A stretch of 64,000 nt of DNA. It comes from Panopea generosa (lineage: Eukaryota > Mollusca > Bivalvia > Adapedonta > Hiatellidae). Location: the NCBI GenBank assembly GCA_029582155.1, contig CM055907.1, positions 12,246,133 through 12,310,132 of the forward strand, read 5' to 3'. The notes under the pieces were generated by a model that was not told where the DNA came from, searched no databases, and saw only the letters and a list, made by a program, of their open reading frames with translations. Positions 36,801-51,400 of this stretch are shown here, piece after piece; position 1 is the stretch's first letter, and every line of letters begins with the position of its first letter. Position numbers and translations under genes: made by a program.

Positions 36801-39800
36801 TTATTTGATAATATAACATCTTTTTACCTTTCATGGAAAGTTTCATCAAAATCTATTGCGATTATCACTTTATTATTAATTTCAAGCATACAACTTATTG
36901 TAAACATTTTTTAATCAAATAAAATAAAAAAATTAAAATAATGGATAAAGAACTCAATGTTTTATTGCTGTTTATCTGAGCTTTGCATTTCTAAAGTCTT
37001 TCGGTGTACTACCTTCAAATATATATTATTTGCCAATATAGGGTTTACATGATTGTATTTAGGTAGAAAGATGATAAATAAATCTTGATCAATATGTAAA
37101 CAGCAAATTTAGAAATTTCTCTTTACATTAAAATTGGAATATTCAGCTCCTTGATTTGTTTTTGTCCTCTGTTTCAGCCAAAGGCCCCAGTGGCAGCTAC
37201 CCCGCCCCCAATAGTACACACCAGCTCCACCCCACAGAGCCCAAGCAACCTAAGTATACAGTCTTCAAAATCATCGGGCTCCACAGCGATGGATCTGTTA
37301 GGGGACCTGGGCAATGATCCGTTTGCAAGTTCAGCACCTCAGACACAGTCTAGTGGTGGAGGTAAGTGTTTAAGACGGTCATTCATGTCTGTCCGGCATT
37401 ATAACTGCCTTAAACATATGTACCTGCTTATGTTGTCAATATGATTTTTAAAAAAGAACACTTTTTTCAACTTATTACACATTTATATTTTGGCATATCA
37501 TTTTATTGGTGTCGGAAGGCTTTGAAATGAATTCCAGTAGAACCACCGTCCTTCCTCAAGTAACTTACAGATTGTCTGACACAAAGTTTGCGAATTATTA
37601 GATTTTTGTTATCATTCCACGAGATTCAAGGGTTGTATCCTTGAAAAGGTATTTTTGCCTCATTTCCCTAACATCGTTCTTCCCAAGGAAGGCGAAGAAC
37701 ATGATATGTTGAATTTTGCACTCAATCAAATTTTAAGTATTAAATATAAAAATATCCAATATTGTTTTTTATAGCATAATTTACTGTGCAGGTGTGTAAT
37801 AAACCTGTGGCATATTATTGATATTAATCTAGCGTAATATCACTTCTGATTCATCGTTTGGTGTTTTCCATATAACTTGGCTTTCTGACTTGTACGAATA
37901 GATAATTGACTTTGTCATGGTAAAATTACATCATTTTGAGATGTTACATCAAACCAAAATATGGCTGATTTATTCCACGTTCTCAGAAATGTGATCTGTA
38001 GAATAAATGGTAAATGCACTATTCTCTTGAGTTATGTAATAAAAAGAATCTTATGTTTGTTTAACTTGTTTAATAAGTTAAATTATAAATGAGCACTCAT
38101 GTAAGATCCTCTATTTAGCTAACTTGTTAACCTGTTTTTGCTTCACGATCATGTCAGCTGACATTTCACTATCAAGACATATTTTGTTTAATGTTTGGTA
38201 ATATTTCTAACTGCACTTTAAAAATAAATTAAGTTTTTCTAAATATTTATCAATGTAGTTCTGAAATTCTTTGAATAATTCAATCACATGATTATAGGGT
38301 GGTCAATTATTTCATTGGCTGTTTAATAAAGAAAAGAGTTTAGTTTTTTAAGTATATTTATATTAAGCTAAAGTGATAAATGTATTGTTTTATCCGCAGG
38401 TGGTTTTGCAGATTTTGGTAATTTTGGTTCTACAGCAAACACACAGCCACCGGCTTTCCCACAGAGTGGTAAGTATGTAGAATGTTTTATGAACATCTGA
38501 AGCATTTTTCAAGTGCAGTTTGACTGATTAATGAAAGTGTTACCGACAACAACACGTTTGTCTAACTCCCATTCATCTGTCAGAGGTGACGATTAGTTGC
38601 TGATCAGAAAGATCTAGATATTTAATTATTAGTTTGTGTGTAGTTATATAATTATAAAGTACATGGCAATTTTGATATTTGTCAATGACTGTCAAATTTT
38701 ACAGGAGTTATGGCCCCTTTTTTACTTAATTTTCTGTAAAAAAAATGGATTTTCGATCAATGGCAGGGGCAATCTTGTCAACAAACACAGTTGTAGTTTA
38801 GTATAATATTTGTACATATATTTATAAATAAATATAATTTATTAATGAAAGTGTATTCCGAATGGTCAAATTTTACATCGGTCATCAAGTCATTTTTTGA
38901 CACAATGACATCACAGATTCATCAAAGTTATTGTCTTGCCACATATTTAATCAAGTAGAACAATGCTCGACCAATAAAGCTTTGATAAGCTTTGAACTTT
39001 CTTCGCAATCGAGTTAAATTAATTAGTATAAACTAACCACATCTTATGATTACTTATTTTTCCAGCTCCTCTTCAGCCGGCTGGTTCCTCGGTGTCTGCT
39101 CCACCACAGCAGACATTAAATGGGTTTGGTTCCAGTGCAGCCCCACCTGCCAGTGCGCCTGGCCCCGGTGGCGACAAATACTCTAACCTAACAGATCTGT
39201 TCAGTATTCCAGCACCAGACAGCACAGAGACCAGCGGTAGCACTGGTAAAGTTTACATCAATTATGGTTATTAGGCCATTATAAATTAATTGCTAGATTA
39301 TCGTCCAAATTTTTTCTTAAAAACGGGGAGGGTGGGAGGGTTTTATTTTTTATTTGTATTTTTTTATTTTTTTTATTTTTTTTTATGAAAATAATAAGGG
39401 TCGGGACAGCGTAAAATTAGGGGGGGGGAGGGGGGGGTTGGCGGGGATGATAATCTAGCAATTAATTTATTATGGCCTTAACTGTATTGTGCTGACCTGG
39501 CCCCAGTTTCACTTAACATCTCAACTCGAGATTTTCCTCAACTCAAATTCTTGAAAAAACTTTCATTTGTATTGATAATGTTGCATGTTATCCTCTGCCG
39601 ATGAGTAAATATGTAGACAGTGACTTTAATTATGTGTGGTCATTTAACATGTAATCCGTTCAAGTTATCATTTAGAGAAATGAAGATTTTTGAGTTGAGG
39701 AAAATCTCAGCTTGAGATGTTTAGTGAAACTGGCCCATTGTCCTCTTGTAAAATACTTGTGGTGTCCTATGAAGCAAACTAAGTCGTTATCAATCAATCT

Positions 39801-42800
39801 GACCTCTTGTCCTCTTGTAAAATATTGTAATGTCCTATGAGGCGAACTAAGTCATTATCAATTAATCTGACCCCTTGTCCTCTTGTAAAATACTTGTAGT
39901 GTCGTATGAAGCAAACTAGGTCGTTATCAATCAATCTGACCCCTTGTCCTCTTGTAAAATACTCGTAGTGTCCTATGAGGAGAACTAGGTCGTTATCAAT
40001 CAAACTGGCCCCTTGTTCTCTTGTAAAATACTCGTAATGTTCTATGAGGTGAACTAGGTCTTTATCAATCAAACTGGCCCCTTGTCCTCTTGTAAAATAC
40101 TCGTAGTGTCCTATGAGGCGAACTAGGTAGTTATCAATCAAACTGGCCCCTTGTCCTCTTGTAAAATACTCGTAGTGTCCTATGAGGCAAACTAGGTCTT
40201 TATCAATCAATCTGACCCCTTGTCCTCTTGTTAAATACTCGTAGTGTCGTATGAGGAGAACTAGGTCGTTATCAATCAAACTGGCCCCTTGTCCTCTTGT
40301 AAAATACTCATAGTGTCGTATGAGGAGAACTAGATCGATATCAATCAAACTGACCCCTTGTCCTCTTGTAAAATACTCGTAGTGTCACATGAGGCAAACT
40401 AGGTCGTTTTCAATCAAACTGACCCCTTGTGCTCTTGTAAAATACTCGTAGTGTCGTATGAGGAGAACTAGGTCGTTATCAATCAAACTGGCCCCTTGTC
40501 CTCTTGTAAAATACTCATAGTGTTTTATGAGGCGAACTAGGTCATTATCAATCAAACTGACCCCTTATCCTCTTGTAAAATACTTGTAGTGTCCTATGAG
40601 GCGAACTAGGTCTTTATCAATCAAACTGGCCCCTTGTCCTCTTGTAAAATACTTGTAGTGTCCTATGAGGCGAATTAGGTCATTATCAATCAATCTGACC
40701 CCTTGTCCTCTTGTAAAATACTCGTAGTGTCGTATGAGGCAAACTAGGTCGTTATCAATCAATCTGACCCCTTGTCCTCTTGTAAAATACTCGTAGTGTC
40801 GTATGAGGCAAACTAGGTCGTTATCAATCAATCTGACCCCTTGTCCTCTTGGAAAATACTCGTAGTGTCCTATGAGGCAAACTAGGTCGTTATCAATCAA
40901 TCTGACCCCTTGTCCTCTTGTAAAATACTCGTAGTGTCCTATGAAGCAAACTAGGTCATTATCAATCAATCTGACCCCTTGTCCTCTTATAAAATACTGG
41001 TAGTGTCCTATGAGGCGAACAAGGTCGTTATCAATCAAACTGGCCCCTTGTCCTCTTGTAAAATACTTGTAGTGTCCTATGAGGCGAACTAGGTCGTTAT
41101 CAATCAATCTGACCCCTTGTCCTCTTGTAAAATACTCGTAGTGTCCTATGAGGCAAACTAGGTCGTTATCAATCAATCTGACCCCTTGTCCTCTTGTAAA
41201 ATACTCGTAGTGTCCTATGAGGCGAACTAGGTCGTTATCAATCAAACTGACCCCTTGTCTTCTTGTAAAATACTCGTAGTGTCCTATGAGGCGAACTAGG
41301 TCGTTATCAATCAATCTGACCCCTTGTCCTCTTGTAAAATACTCGTAGTGTCACATGAGGCGAACTAGGACGTTATCAATCAATCTGACCCCTTGTCTTC
41401 TTGTAAAATACACATAGTGTCATATGAGGCAAACTAGGTCGTTATCAATCAATCTGGGTCAATATGAGTCTCACATGTATACAGATGTATAATCCTTTGA
41501 ACATTCTTTCTCAAGTTAAAAGTTAAAGCTATCTGCTATTACATAATATTTTTTCGACTAAGACAGTTCACTTTGGGAACACATACAAGTAACTTTGAGA
41601 ACAGTTGAGTCACTTTGCAAACACATACAAGTAACTTTTAAAACACATACAAGTAACTTTTAAAACACATACAAGTAACTTTGGGAACACATACAAGTAA
41701 CTTTTAAAACACATAACTTTTAAGAACACATACAAGTAACTTAAAGAACAGTTGAGTCACTTTGCAAATGCATACAAGTAACTTTTAAAACACAAACAAG
41801 TAACTTTGGGAACACATACAAGTAACTTTATAAAACACATACAAGTAACTTTGAGAACACATACAGGTAACTTTGAGAACACATACAAGTAACTCTGGGA
41901 ACACATACAGGTAACTTTTAAAACACATACAAGTAACTTTGGGAACACATACAAGTAACTTTGAGAACCGTTAAGTCACTTTGCAAACACATACAAATAA
42001 CTTTGAGAATAATTACAAGTAACTTTTTAAACACATACAAATAACTTTTAAAACACAAACAAGTAACTTTGGGAACACATACAAGTAACATTTAAAACAC
42101 ATACAAGTAACTTTGAGAACACATACAGGTAACTTTGAGTACACATACAAGTAACTCTGGGAAAACATACAGGTAACTTTTAAAACACATACAAGTAACT
42201 TTGGGAACACATATAAGTAACTTTGAGAACAGTTAAGTCACTTTGCAAACACATACAAGTAACTTTTAAAACACATTCAAGTAACTTTGGGAACACATAC
42301 AAGTTACTTTGGAAACACGTACAGGTAACTTTGAGAACAATTGAGTCACTTTGAAAACACATACAAGTAACTTTTAAAACACATACAAGTAACTTTGAGA
42401 ACACATACAAGCAACTTCAAGTAACAAATCTTTTATAACATTTTGTAGCTGATAAAATTTGAGAGAAAACTTGTCAACTTGGAATTTAGGATGTATTAAG
42501 CCACATTAAGTGATATCAAAATAGCATCGTAAAGTGGATTTCAAATATAACATAATTTTCTTCATTTAGGTTGGAGTAGCACATTGGGAAGTGGGAGCGG
42601 GGGTGTTGGATGGAATAGCACAGCAACACAGTCAACAGCCTCTGGAGGTATAAACTGGGGAGGTGAAAGTAACAGTAACACTAGTTCAGGTGGAATTAAT
42701 TGGAACAGTTCATCATCAACACAGCCAGCACCAAGTGCATCGACAGGCATGAGCTGGGGTGGGGGTGCTCCCGTGGGGAGTACCACTTCTTCCTGGGCCA

Positions 42801-45800
42801 ACTCATCAGTAGCACAATCAAATGGTAAGTGGTAGTAATACAATAAAACAATACACCAGGTCCCAGTTTCACTTAACATTTTAACTTGATATTTGCCTCA
42901 ATTTGAATTTTTGGAATCCCATCATATCATTTATATTGATTATTCACCATGTTCTCCTTTATTCTAACCAAACTTATCACAGTTTTAATCATAAATGGTT
43001 CCTTTAAAAACAAAATCAGTTTGCCGTGCTCCTACCTGTACACTCAAAATTGCAGTTACCTAAACTTTTTTATTGCCTTTCAAAAGCGTTGCCATTTTGT
43101 GTTTATATTTTCTCTTTGTTTTTGTTTGAAATGTAAAATCTCAATCTGACAACAACAAAAAATTGGCTACCTACCTACCCACATGAAAAATACTTGGTCA
43201 GAGCAGAGCAAACAAACAGTTTTAAAAGGATTTGTAAAATAAATAAAAATTGATGTGTTAGGCCATTATAAATTAATTGCTAGATTATCATCCTCGCTCG
43301 CCCCCTAACTTTGATGCCGCCCCAACACTTTTTATTTTCATAATTTTTTTTTTAAAAAAACAACGTAAATATATTTGAAAATGAAATTAAAAAATAAAAT
43401 CCTCCACCCTCCCCATATTGTATTTAAGTAATAATTTTGGGAAGTTGAAATTTTTGAGTTGAGGAAATCTCAGCTTGAGATGTTTGGTGTTAGTGAATCC
43501 GGCACTAGAACCCTTGCCATGCTGAGTTATTAACGTAGAATTTTCCATACTAGTGTTTATCATTTAGTAGGGTGTGTGTAAGAATTAAATGAGCGGGTGC
43601 CAAAAAATATATACCCGTTTCAGACTGTGAATCACTTGCATTCTGGTCAGGGTATACATTGTTTCCTTACATTATTATTGAATGGCAAGCTAAGAGACAA
43701 AGATTTTCTAACCTTTCTGTGTATTGTTATATAAGTATTGTTCGGTAAAAAATAAGCGAACAGTTCAGGGTCTTAAATAACGAAACATTACAGTTATAGA
43801 ACACTCAGACCGACATAAATTGTAAAAAAAATGGTTTATTGCTTAAAGAACAATATGAATAAACAATTTTCTGCATAAAGATGATTCTTCCAGTTGTATG
43901 AAATGGAGATGCAGTTTTCCCTGAAAAACAAATAATAGTACAGTAGTACAGATGGCTCGAACCCGACAGGCCGGACAAAATAGTTCGAGTTAAAGGTTGT
44001 TCAAGCCAAGTATTGTTCAACATGCACAAACAGGTTTATACGTCGAAATATGAGTTCAGCAGGTACCGGATAAATGGTTTGAGCTAAATGTTTTGTTTCA
44101 GCCATCCGTGTTTGAGTCAATGTAGTTCTGCTGTATTATATTGCAATATTTTTATAGAGAAAAATTGAGATATTTATTTAGTCTTAGTTGAAATTAGGCC
44201 CTGTCCCTGGAAGGGTATATAGATGTGATTTTAGACTTCTATAGTTATCTGTAATCGTCTCTTGTTCTCCTAAGATATTTCTAAAGGTGAGCAATTCCTT
44301 AAGTGCCTAATCAGGTGATTTAAATGTCTTGACTGAAGTTCATAAAAGTGTTGAATCTAAAAACTAAGACGCAAACTCAAGATCTGAAATTTTGTAAATT
44401 TGCATTAGAAACAGTTTTTCAAGAATTTAATAGTATTTTTTAAAAAAAAAACACCAATGAATGTTAATGATACATTGTCAGAAGATATAAAAACAACAAC
44501 ATTTATTTACTAAATGTTATTTATTAAAAATTATACATGTATAAAAATGGTCAATTCTGAGTTTGAGTCCAGATTTTAGACTAAAAAGTTGGATGAATTT
44601 CAGTTCAGGAAAACCAGGGCAGCTTATATCTGTGTTTGTGTAAAAAAAAAAAATTAATGACATTTTTAACACATTTTAGAAAAAAAGGTTTCCCATTAAA
44701 ATTGAAATACAATATTATTTGTTTATATAAATGTAGGGTTTAGTGTAGACTCGCCCCCTTCCCCTATCAAATATATAATGGAATAAATGAATCCATCATA
44801 AGAATATAGCCAAGATAATGAAATTCCAACTGTTTGTATCACATTTTTGTTTAAATATTTATCATCATTTTTATGACATCTGGGCCTAATAGACAATCAG
44901 TTAACCTAACCATTCTTTCCTGGTATCCTGGAAGGTTAACCAGTACCCAAGCACACCCATCTCTGCAAGTAACTGATAACTTCCCCATTTAAATCTGCGT
45001 TGAGAGACCAATGCCAGTGAGATTCAATGTCATATACCTTTTATCACGGAGACTTGCTGGGCCTGGATTGGAATTTCTGATTAATAGTCAGATGCACTAC
45101 AGACTGAGCTAACTGGGCCCGACTTTAATTTTTAATGAAAAATTGCAGAACGTTGGTAACAATAAAAGCATTGAAACCTTGGAATATTCTTATCTGGACC
45201 TAATAACTGAATGAAGGATTCTTATATTGTTCCATTTTGTAAATTATATGGTCCCATGGCCAAACACTCCAGTAGCCATTAATTCTGTTGTTGTTGCCAC
45301 CCTAGGTCTAGGAGCACCTGGAAATCCATTCGTACAACAAAATGGTAAATTCGGCTGCAACTATTTATACATGTATCTTTACTAATTATACAGGCTTGTA
45401 TTTTATTACCATTCTGTATAGTTTATGTGGACTGCTCAGCTTTAAATAACATGTCACAATTACTTGTATTGTTCTTTTTAAATTATTTATTTTACATCAA
45501 TTGTGAAACAATTCTTTAAAACTAAGAACTATTACTAAGCATATGTGCATCAACTGCTGCGATCCAAGGACACCACACTCTTGTTTTGTTTAAAATAGTG
45601 TGTAAAAAAAAAACAATAATTAACTATAAATTAAAAAGAATTTTCCCAATAAATCATGCCTACAGATTCTCACTGATATCATTTTACCAAATGGATATCT
45701 ATTTAAACATGCCAAAATAATATATTGAAAAAGGATTTCTTAACTTGTACTTTACGTAGTAAAATTTGTTTCGTCTTAGAAAGAGTCCGAGTGACGATGC

Positions 45801-48351
45801 GAAGGTCGTCTAGCAGTATTTAAGTAGTGTCTATCTTTAGAATGGGGATTTCATTTCAAGTTAACCACTTCCAATTTAAATAGCTATTTTGTCCCATTTT
45901 AGTACATATGACATACAAAGCCATTTGGATTTTATTCATTAATGATAATGAGATGTATATATTTTTGTAAGACATTTATAGTGTATTTTCCTGATATACT
46001 CCTTTAAAAAAGAGTACACAGCATCTAATTATCATTTATAACTAAAACATGAATGATTCAGAATTTCAAATTTACCATAATGTAACGAAAGGTCCTAGTT
46101 TGATCAGAGTGTTGTATAATCAAAATGGAATCTTAATTCTAATAATTACCACGCTATCGTCCCTTTGTCATTTGGACTTATTTCTTAGATGAATGGAATT
46201 CGACAATATTAAACTAAATTGACGAATAGAGTCAACATCAAATTGAAGTCACATGACTCATTTGATAACCATAATGCATTGCAATTTTAAGTAGGAATAT
46301 CAATTTAGTCGAACTTGGACGCATAAGCATAAGCCAAGGGTCATTCGTGGTCGAGTGGTTTAAGTCGCAGTCTAGAGAACACTTAACTCTCACCCACTAA
46401 GGTCATAGTCCTGCTTGCTCCAAAAATTTATGTGAGAAAGTTTGTTGGTTACTTGCGGATGGACAGCGGTTCTACTCTGATTCGTCCTCAGGACTTCTTC
46501 CACCAATAAAACTAGATATGCTATATGTAACATGAAATTTGTTGAAAATAAAAAAAGTGGCCTCATATACTGCTTAAATAAAGTCCTAACACTTACGATA
46601 TCTCGGATTGACAATGGTTATTTGCATGAATGACTTGGGAGTTCTACGGTATGCCAAGATATCATAGTTTATATAATGCCAACAGGAAGGAAGATGCCAG
46701 GTCCTATCTCTATATACAAAAATATCAGATTAATAAACAGTTTGGAGAAAAAAATTAACATATCAACAAATGAATCTAGAACATTGATACCTGCAGAACT
46801 GCAGACTTTAAACTTTTTATCAAAATAAGCAGTTTGTCACCACTTATGGCAAACAGTGGTCCTATACTTGCCATCACTCATTTGTCGCACTTGAACTTCA
46901 CAGGGGTTCATAATTTAACCATAAAAATAAAACATGACACAAAATATAAACTGGACATGACACCCATTCAGAAAAGAATTCCTACATCTACCCCTCTGTG
47001 AAGATTGGCAGTAATACTCTTATTTATTCAGAACCACATGCTTTGATTACTTGCATGAAATATAACAAAAATTCTGCAATACTAGTAATTGCATATATAT
47101 GTATAATTCTAACTTGCTATAAACATTACGATAGTATACATAGCACTTCTAATATCGTATCAAGAAACAAGCGATTCACACATAGTTTGTTAAAGCTGAG
47201 TTCTTTACAGAAATGTTCGATTGTCATGTTTTTTCATCTTGGTTCCTATTGAATATTAGAAAATGCATGCTGTTTAATTTTGCAACTTTTGTTTCGTTTT
47301 AATTCTTCTATTTATACCTCCAAGAAGATAAAAAGGAAATTTCATATGTTGGGAATTGGCAGAAAACAATCATTTTGAATTTGTTAACCCAACAAAGATT
47401 GGGAAAAGATCAGTTAAAATTCTTCGGGTTTTTGTGTTGTTGTTATTTTTATATTTTTTAAAAAAAAGTGAAGTTTTTTTGTTCAGAAGATAGCAGGTTA
47501 AATAAGAAGAAATGCGCAAGTTTAAAAGCCCTTAATGTTTAGGCATATGTTTATCAATCTGTTTGGCAATATTTGTACAAACATTTTTAACTAGTTTCAG
47601 ACTACTTTATTTTCAAATAAACTTCCATTGTCAGATAAATCTACTAAATAAGTGACGTAAAATGTTAAAATTTAGAATCCTTCTCTCTAGAAAAGATTAA
47701 GCGGGGTGGTAATGTAGTTGATGGAGTATTGGCTGCTCAAACACAAGGTTGCTGGTTTGATCCCAGGCTCGACACAATGCCTCTCAAAAAAACAACGCCC
47801 AGTACTGGTTCTACCCAAGAAACGGTCTCGATGGCGGTTCACATTACCTTTGAGCTTTCTTCGCAATCAAGCTAAAATAATTTAGTATAATGATGCGTCC
47901 TCGGTGGCCAAGTTGTGTAAGGTGCCGCCTCAAGATAACTAACCTCTCACTGCTAAGGTGGTAGGTTCGAGTTCCGCTGGCCATCAAAAACTTTATGTGA
48001 GAAAATTTGCCAATGATTTGCGGAAGGACACTGGTTCTACTCAGATTCGTTCTGATGTCTTCCTCCGCCAATAAAGATGGATATGCCATATATAGCCTGA
48101 AATGTGTTGAAAATTTAAAACAAAAAAAATCATCTGCTATAAATAACTATTTTACTGGTATTAAGCTATTTGATTTAACAGGCTGTGGTTTTCTTCTAGA
48201 TATTCTTGTTTGAAATCTGGAAATTTCTATAAAGCATGAACTGTGCTGCTCTGCCTTGTTGTTAATCATAAATTAATTGCTTTTAAAAGGACACACTGTA
48301 GTTTTGGTCAATTTTACTTCTCCTAAAAATTAAATATCTACATGATGCCAC

Positions 48352-48410
<59 letters not shown>

Positions 48411-51400
48411 ACTTTAGTGTAATTTTTATGCCATCAACAGATGATCAGTTTACCTAATCGCTGTTTCCTTGGATCCTGGAAGATTAACCAGTACTCGAGC
48501 ACACCCCCCATCTCCGCAAGTAACTGATAACTTTCCCACTCGAATTCCCAGTGAGAGATGAATAATAAAAAGAAACAATATCGTATATCAGTCATCAAGA
48601 AATTGTGGCTAGGTGGGTATTCTAACTCACAACCTTCCAGGATCCTAGAAAAAGACACGTTAGGTTTACTGATTGTCTGTTAGCCCTCAATGGCATAAAA
48701 ATGATGCTTAATATTCAAACAATCAAAAAATGTAAAATATATTGACAATTCATGCCTGAGATTTTATTTGACCAGGTATGGTTTCAAAAAACATTTATTT
48801 GTATTTTTAAAGATTTTTTTACACATATTTCCAAAACTTGCGCAACACCAATACTTAAGCTTTACAGATATTGTTAATAATTCTAAAATATAAAATTTCA
48901 GATACCAGTAGTGATACTTGGAGATTTATATTTTCTTATGGTTAAACGTTGATTAGGCCATACAATATTAATTGCTAGATTATCATCCCTGCCCACCATC
49001 TAATTTTCATACTGCCCAGACCCTTTTTTTTTTCAAAATCCAAAAAAAAAAAAAATTCTCTCCCCTACCCCTCCCCCTTTTTAAGAAGAATTTGGATGAG
49101 AATCTAGCAATTAATTTATAATGGCCTAAGACACGTGTAAATATTTATATAATACATGAACACAAGTATTACAATATCATCATTACCGTTTGTCCCTTTT
49201 AACTGTTTTAAAATTTGATATTTTGAATATTTACAATGTTGTTGTTTTCAGGTGAAATATACACAATCATAAAAACTGTTAATTTCTATTTTTTAATGGG
49301 TTTGCTTGCACCAAAAGTATAAAATTTGGCCAATTCTGCTTGGGCCATAATCAATTAATTGCTAGATAATCATCCCCGCCAGCCCCCTAATTTTCCTGCG
49401 GCACTGACCCTTTTTATCTTCATAATTTTTTTTTTAAAAAAAACTAAATAAAAATTAAAACTCTCCCCCCCACTCCCTCTTTTTAAGAAAAATTTGGCTG
49501 AGAATCTAGCAATTAATGTATAATGGCCTTAAGATTAGTGTTGTCATTTAACTTAATTATGGAAGATTTATTTTATTTTTTTTTAGAAATTATTATTCAA
49601 AACTTTTTGTGTTATCGTTATGCTGTTCATAAAATAATGTTATTTGATTGCTTTATTGCAAAGATCAGCTTGGATGTTAACGTGAATAAATTTTTGCAAT
49701 TATATAATAGATAAATAGAGAAATGTTTATCGGCATGCAGTAATGATAAATAGATGTATATATAGTATATATAAATCACCTTGACATTGAAAATCAATGA
49801 CTTGAGTCAGATATTGTATATAAGCTTATTTTACATCGTCGCCAGTTTCCCATAATGACGATGCCCGCAGAAGAATGTTAGTCTGTTTAGATTTATAGGG
49901 GATAATGCAGAATACAGAGAGAAACCCATTGTATGTTTCTTCTGCTTCTTTAACATGCTCTTTGTATAACAAACTCACTTTAAAAGTTCCATCCAAAAAA
50001 ATGTTAGTAATTTTAGTTGGGCAGCCCTGAGAAAAGAATACGCAACCCCGAGACTAGATGTCTCGTGTTGTACCAACTGAGGTAATGGGACTGATTTTAA
50101 AGCAAAATGAGTATTGATTGTTCCTATTAAATGCCACCGAGATTTTACCATGCACAGCATAGTTTATGGTTAGTTAGCTACAAAAATGATATTTTTGGCT
50201 TAACCAGGTGCAATAACTTAATCAGTTTTAATATTGAAATGTGTTTTTTTGGGCCAAGTGGTCTGAGGCACTGTGTCTCGAGAACACTAACTCTCACTGA
50301 GGTCAAAGGTTCATTCTGCAGTCTTCCTCCACCTATAAAACTAGATATGCTATATATATTACCCTAAATGTGTTGAAAGTGGTGTTGAACACCTTTTAAA
50401 AAAATGTCAACACAGTCAGACCTGTGTAAGTGGTCACCTCTATTTAGTCACTTGTCTTAAGCAGCCACATTTGTTATTTCCAATTGTTATGCTTTAAGAC
50501 CAAATTAACCTGTATTAAGCAACAACCTGTCTTAAAAGGCCACTTGGCACTGAAGCATTGATTCTTAACCATTTCAAATAGAACTACAAAAGCATGTAGG
50601 ATACATGTATGTAATTTGAAGCTTATCTGCCATCTGTTCACAGCTCTGCCTCATAGCAAGCATTTATCTGATTTAGGTTGCTATCTCATTTGTTTGTGCC
50701 TAGTTGTATGATTTGAAGACGCGCTGTTGAAATGTTGCCATGAATGTCCTGCAGCTGATCTGATGTTGTATTTTATAATAACAGCATTAAGTTTTGTCAT
50801 GATCCTGTGCGCACCATGTCAGTTTTGAGAATGCTTTAGTTTAGTCTTACAGATAATTAACACAATTTTGGTACTGTTTATTGATGTTTCGGTTGGTCTT
50901 ACGTAGGCAGGTACTTTTATTGAAATGAATTAAGCTTAAACAAGAATAATGGTAGACTCAACCTCTTGCCTGAAAGATTAATACTTTTTTTAACAATTTT
51001 GAACTAGGATTTGAATATATGAGATTTATTAATTGCATAATTCTGAAACCATTTTAGTCTGCATCCATTTTAGTAGTCGTCAAGAAAAAACACCATACTT
51101 TTACATGTAAACAAGTACATTGTTATGATGTATGATGTTTAGCATGTGCATCTGTCTGTCCAGTCTTGTCTGGGTCATAACTTCCTCATGCAGACAGGAA
51201 TTTTGAAATAAATTGTTCACCATAAGACAATGTGTCGCACGCAATACCTATGTCCGTAGCTGAAAGTTGAAGGTTATACTTCATACTTACAGGTTTGAGG
51301 TCAGAAATAGGTACAGTATTTGGTGTCCACTCCATATTTTGTAAATCACTTGACAAATTTTAAAATGACAAACTATAAATGTTCACCATATAATGACGGC

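Larger units (their letters stand above)
32907..37177 (+). other. AGFG intron 4 and its contents
   Basis: Diverged hAT-like fragment (33255-33412), family A MITE (34871-35070), degenerate ~115-bp repeats (35097-36240) and a SINE D palindrome (36389-36790). Nothing recognised in 33413-34870. Confidence 0.7.
39246..42569 (+). other. AGFG intron 7: repeat-filled intron
   Basis: Almost wholly repeats: MITE C (39271-39480), MITE E (39502-39733), a 69-bp array (39735-41456) and a 21-bp array (41576-42425). Only ~140 bp of unique sequence precedes exon 8. Confidence 0.85.
42825..45305 (+). other. AGFG intron 8 and its contents
   Basis: Layered MITEs (42863-43505), a possible TIR element (43935-44134) and SINE C inverted (44883-45120). 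Nothing recognised in 43510-43930 and 44140-44880. Confidence 0.65.

Noticed and set aside
39794..41314. Minus-strand open frames of 184 and 249 codons (LIDNDLVRLIGHYEYFTRGQ repeats)
   Set aside because: They are translations of the 69-bp minisatellite; the period is divisible by three, so frames stay open without selection. No splice signals or unique flanking sequence.
41757..42410. Minus-strand frames with repeated CVLKVTCMCSQSYLYVF
   Set aside because: Product of the 21-bp minisatellite, again a multiple of three; no gene context.
39735..42425. Whether the tandem arrays could be a CRISPR array
   Set aside because: Units are directly adjacent with no unique spacers, and the genome is eukaryotic.
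42562..42879. 105-codon minus-strand frame across AGFG exon 8
   Set aside because: Antisense shadow of a Gly/Ser/Trp-rich exon; the plus frame fits phases on both sides.
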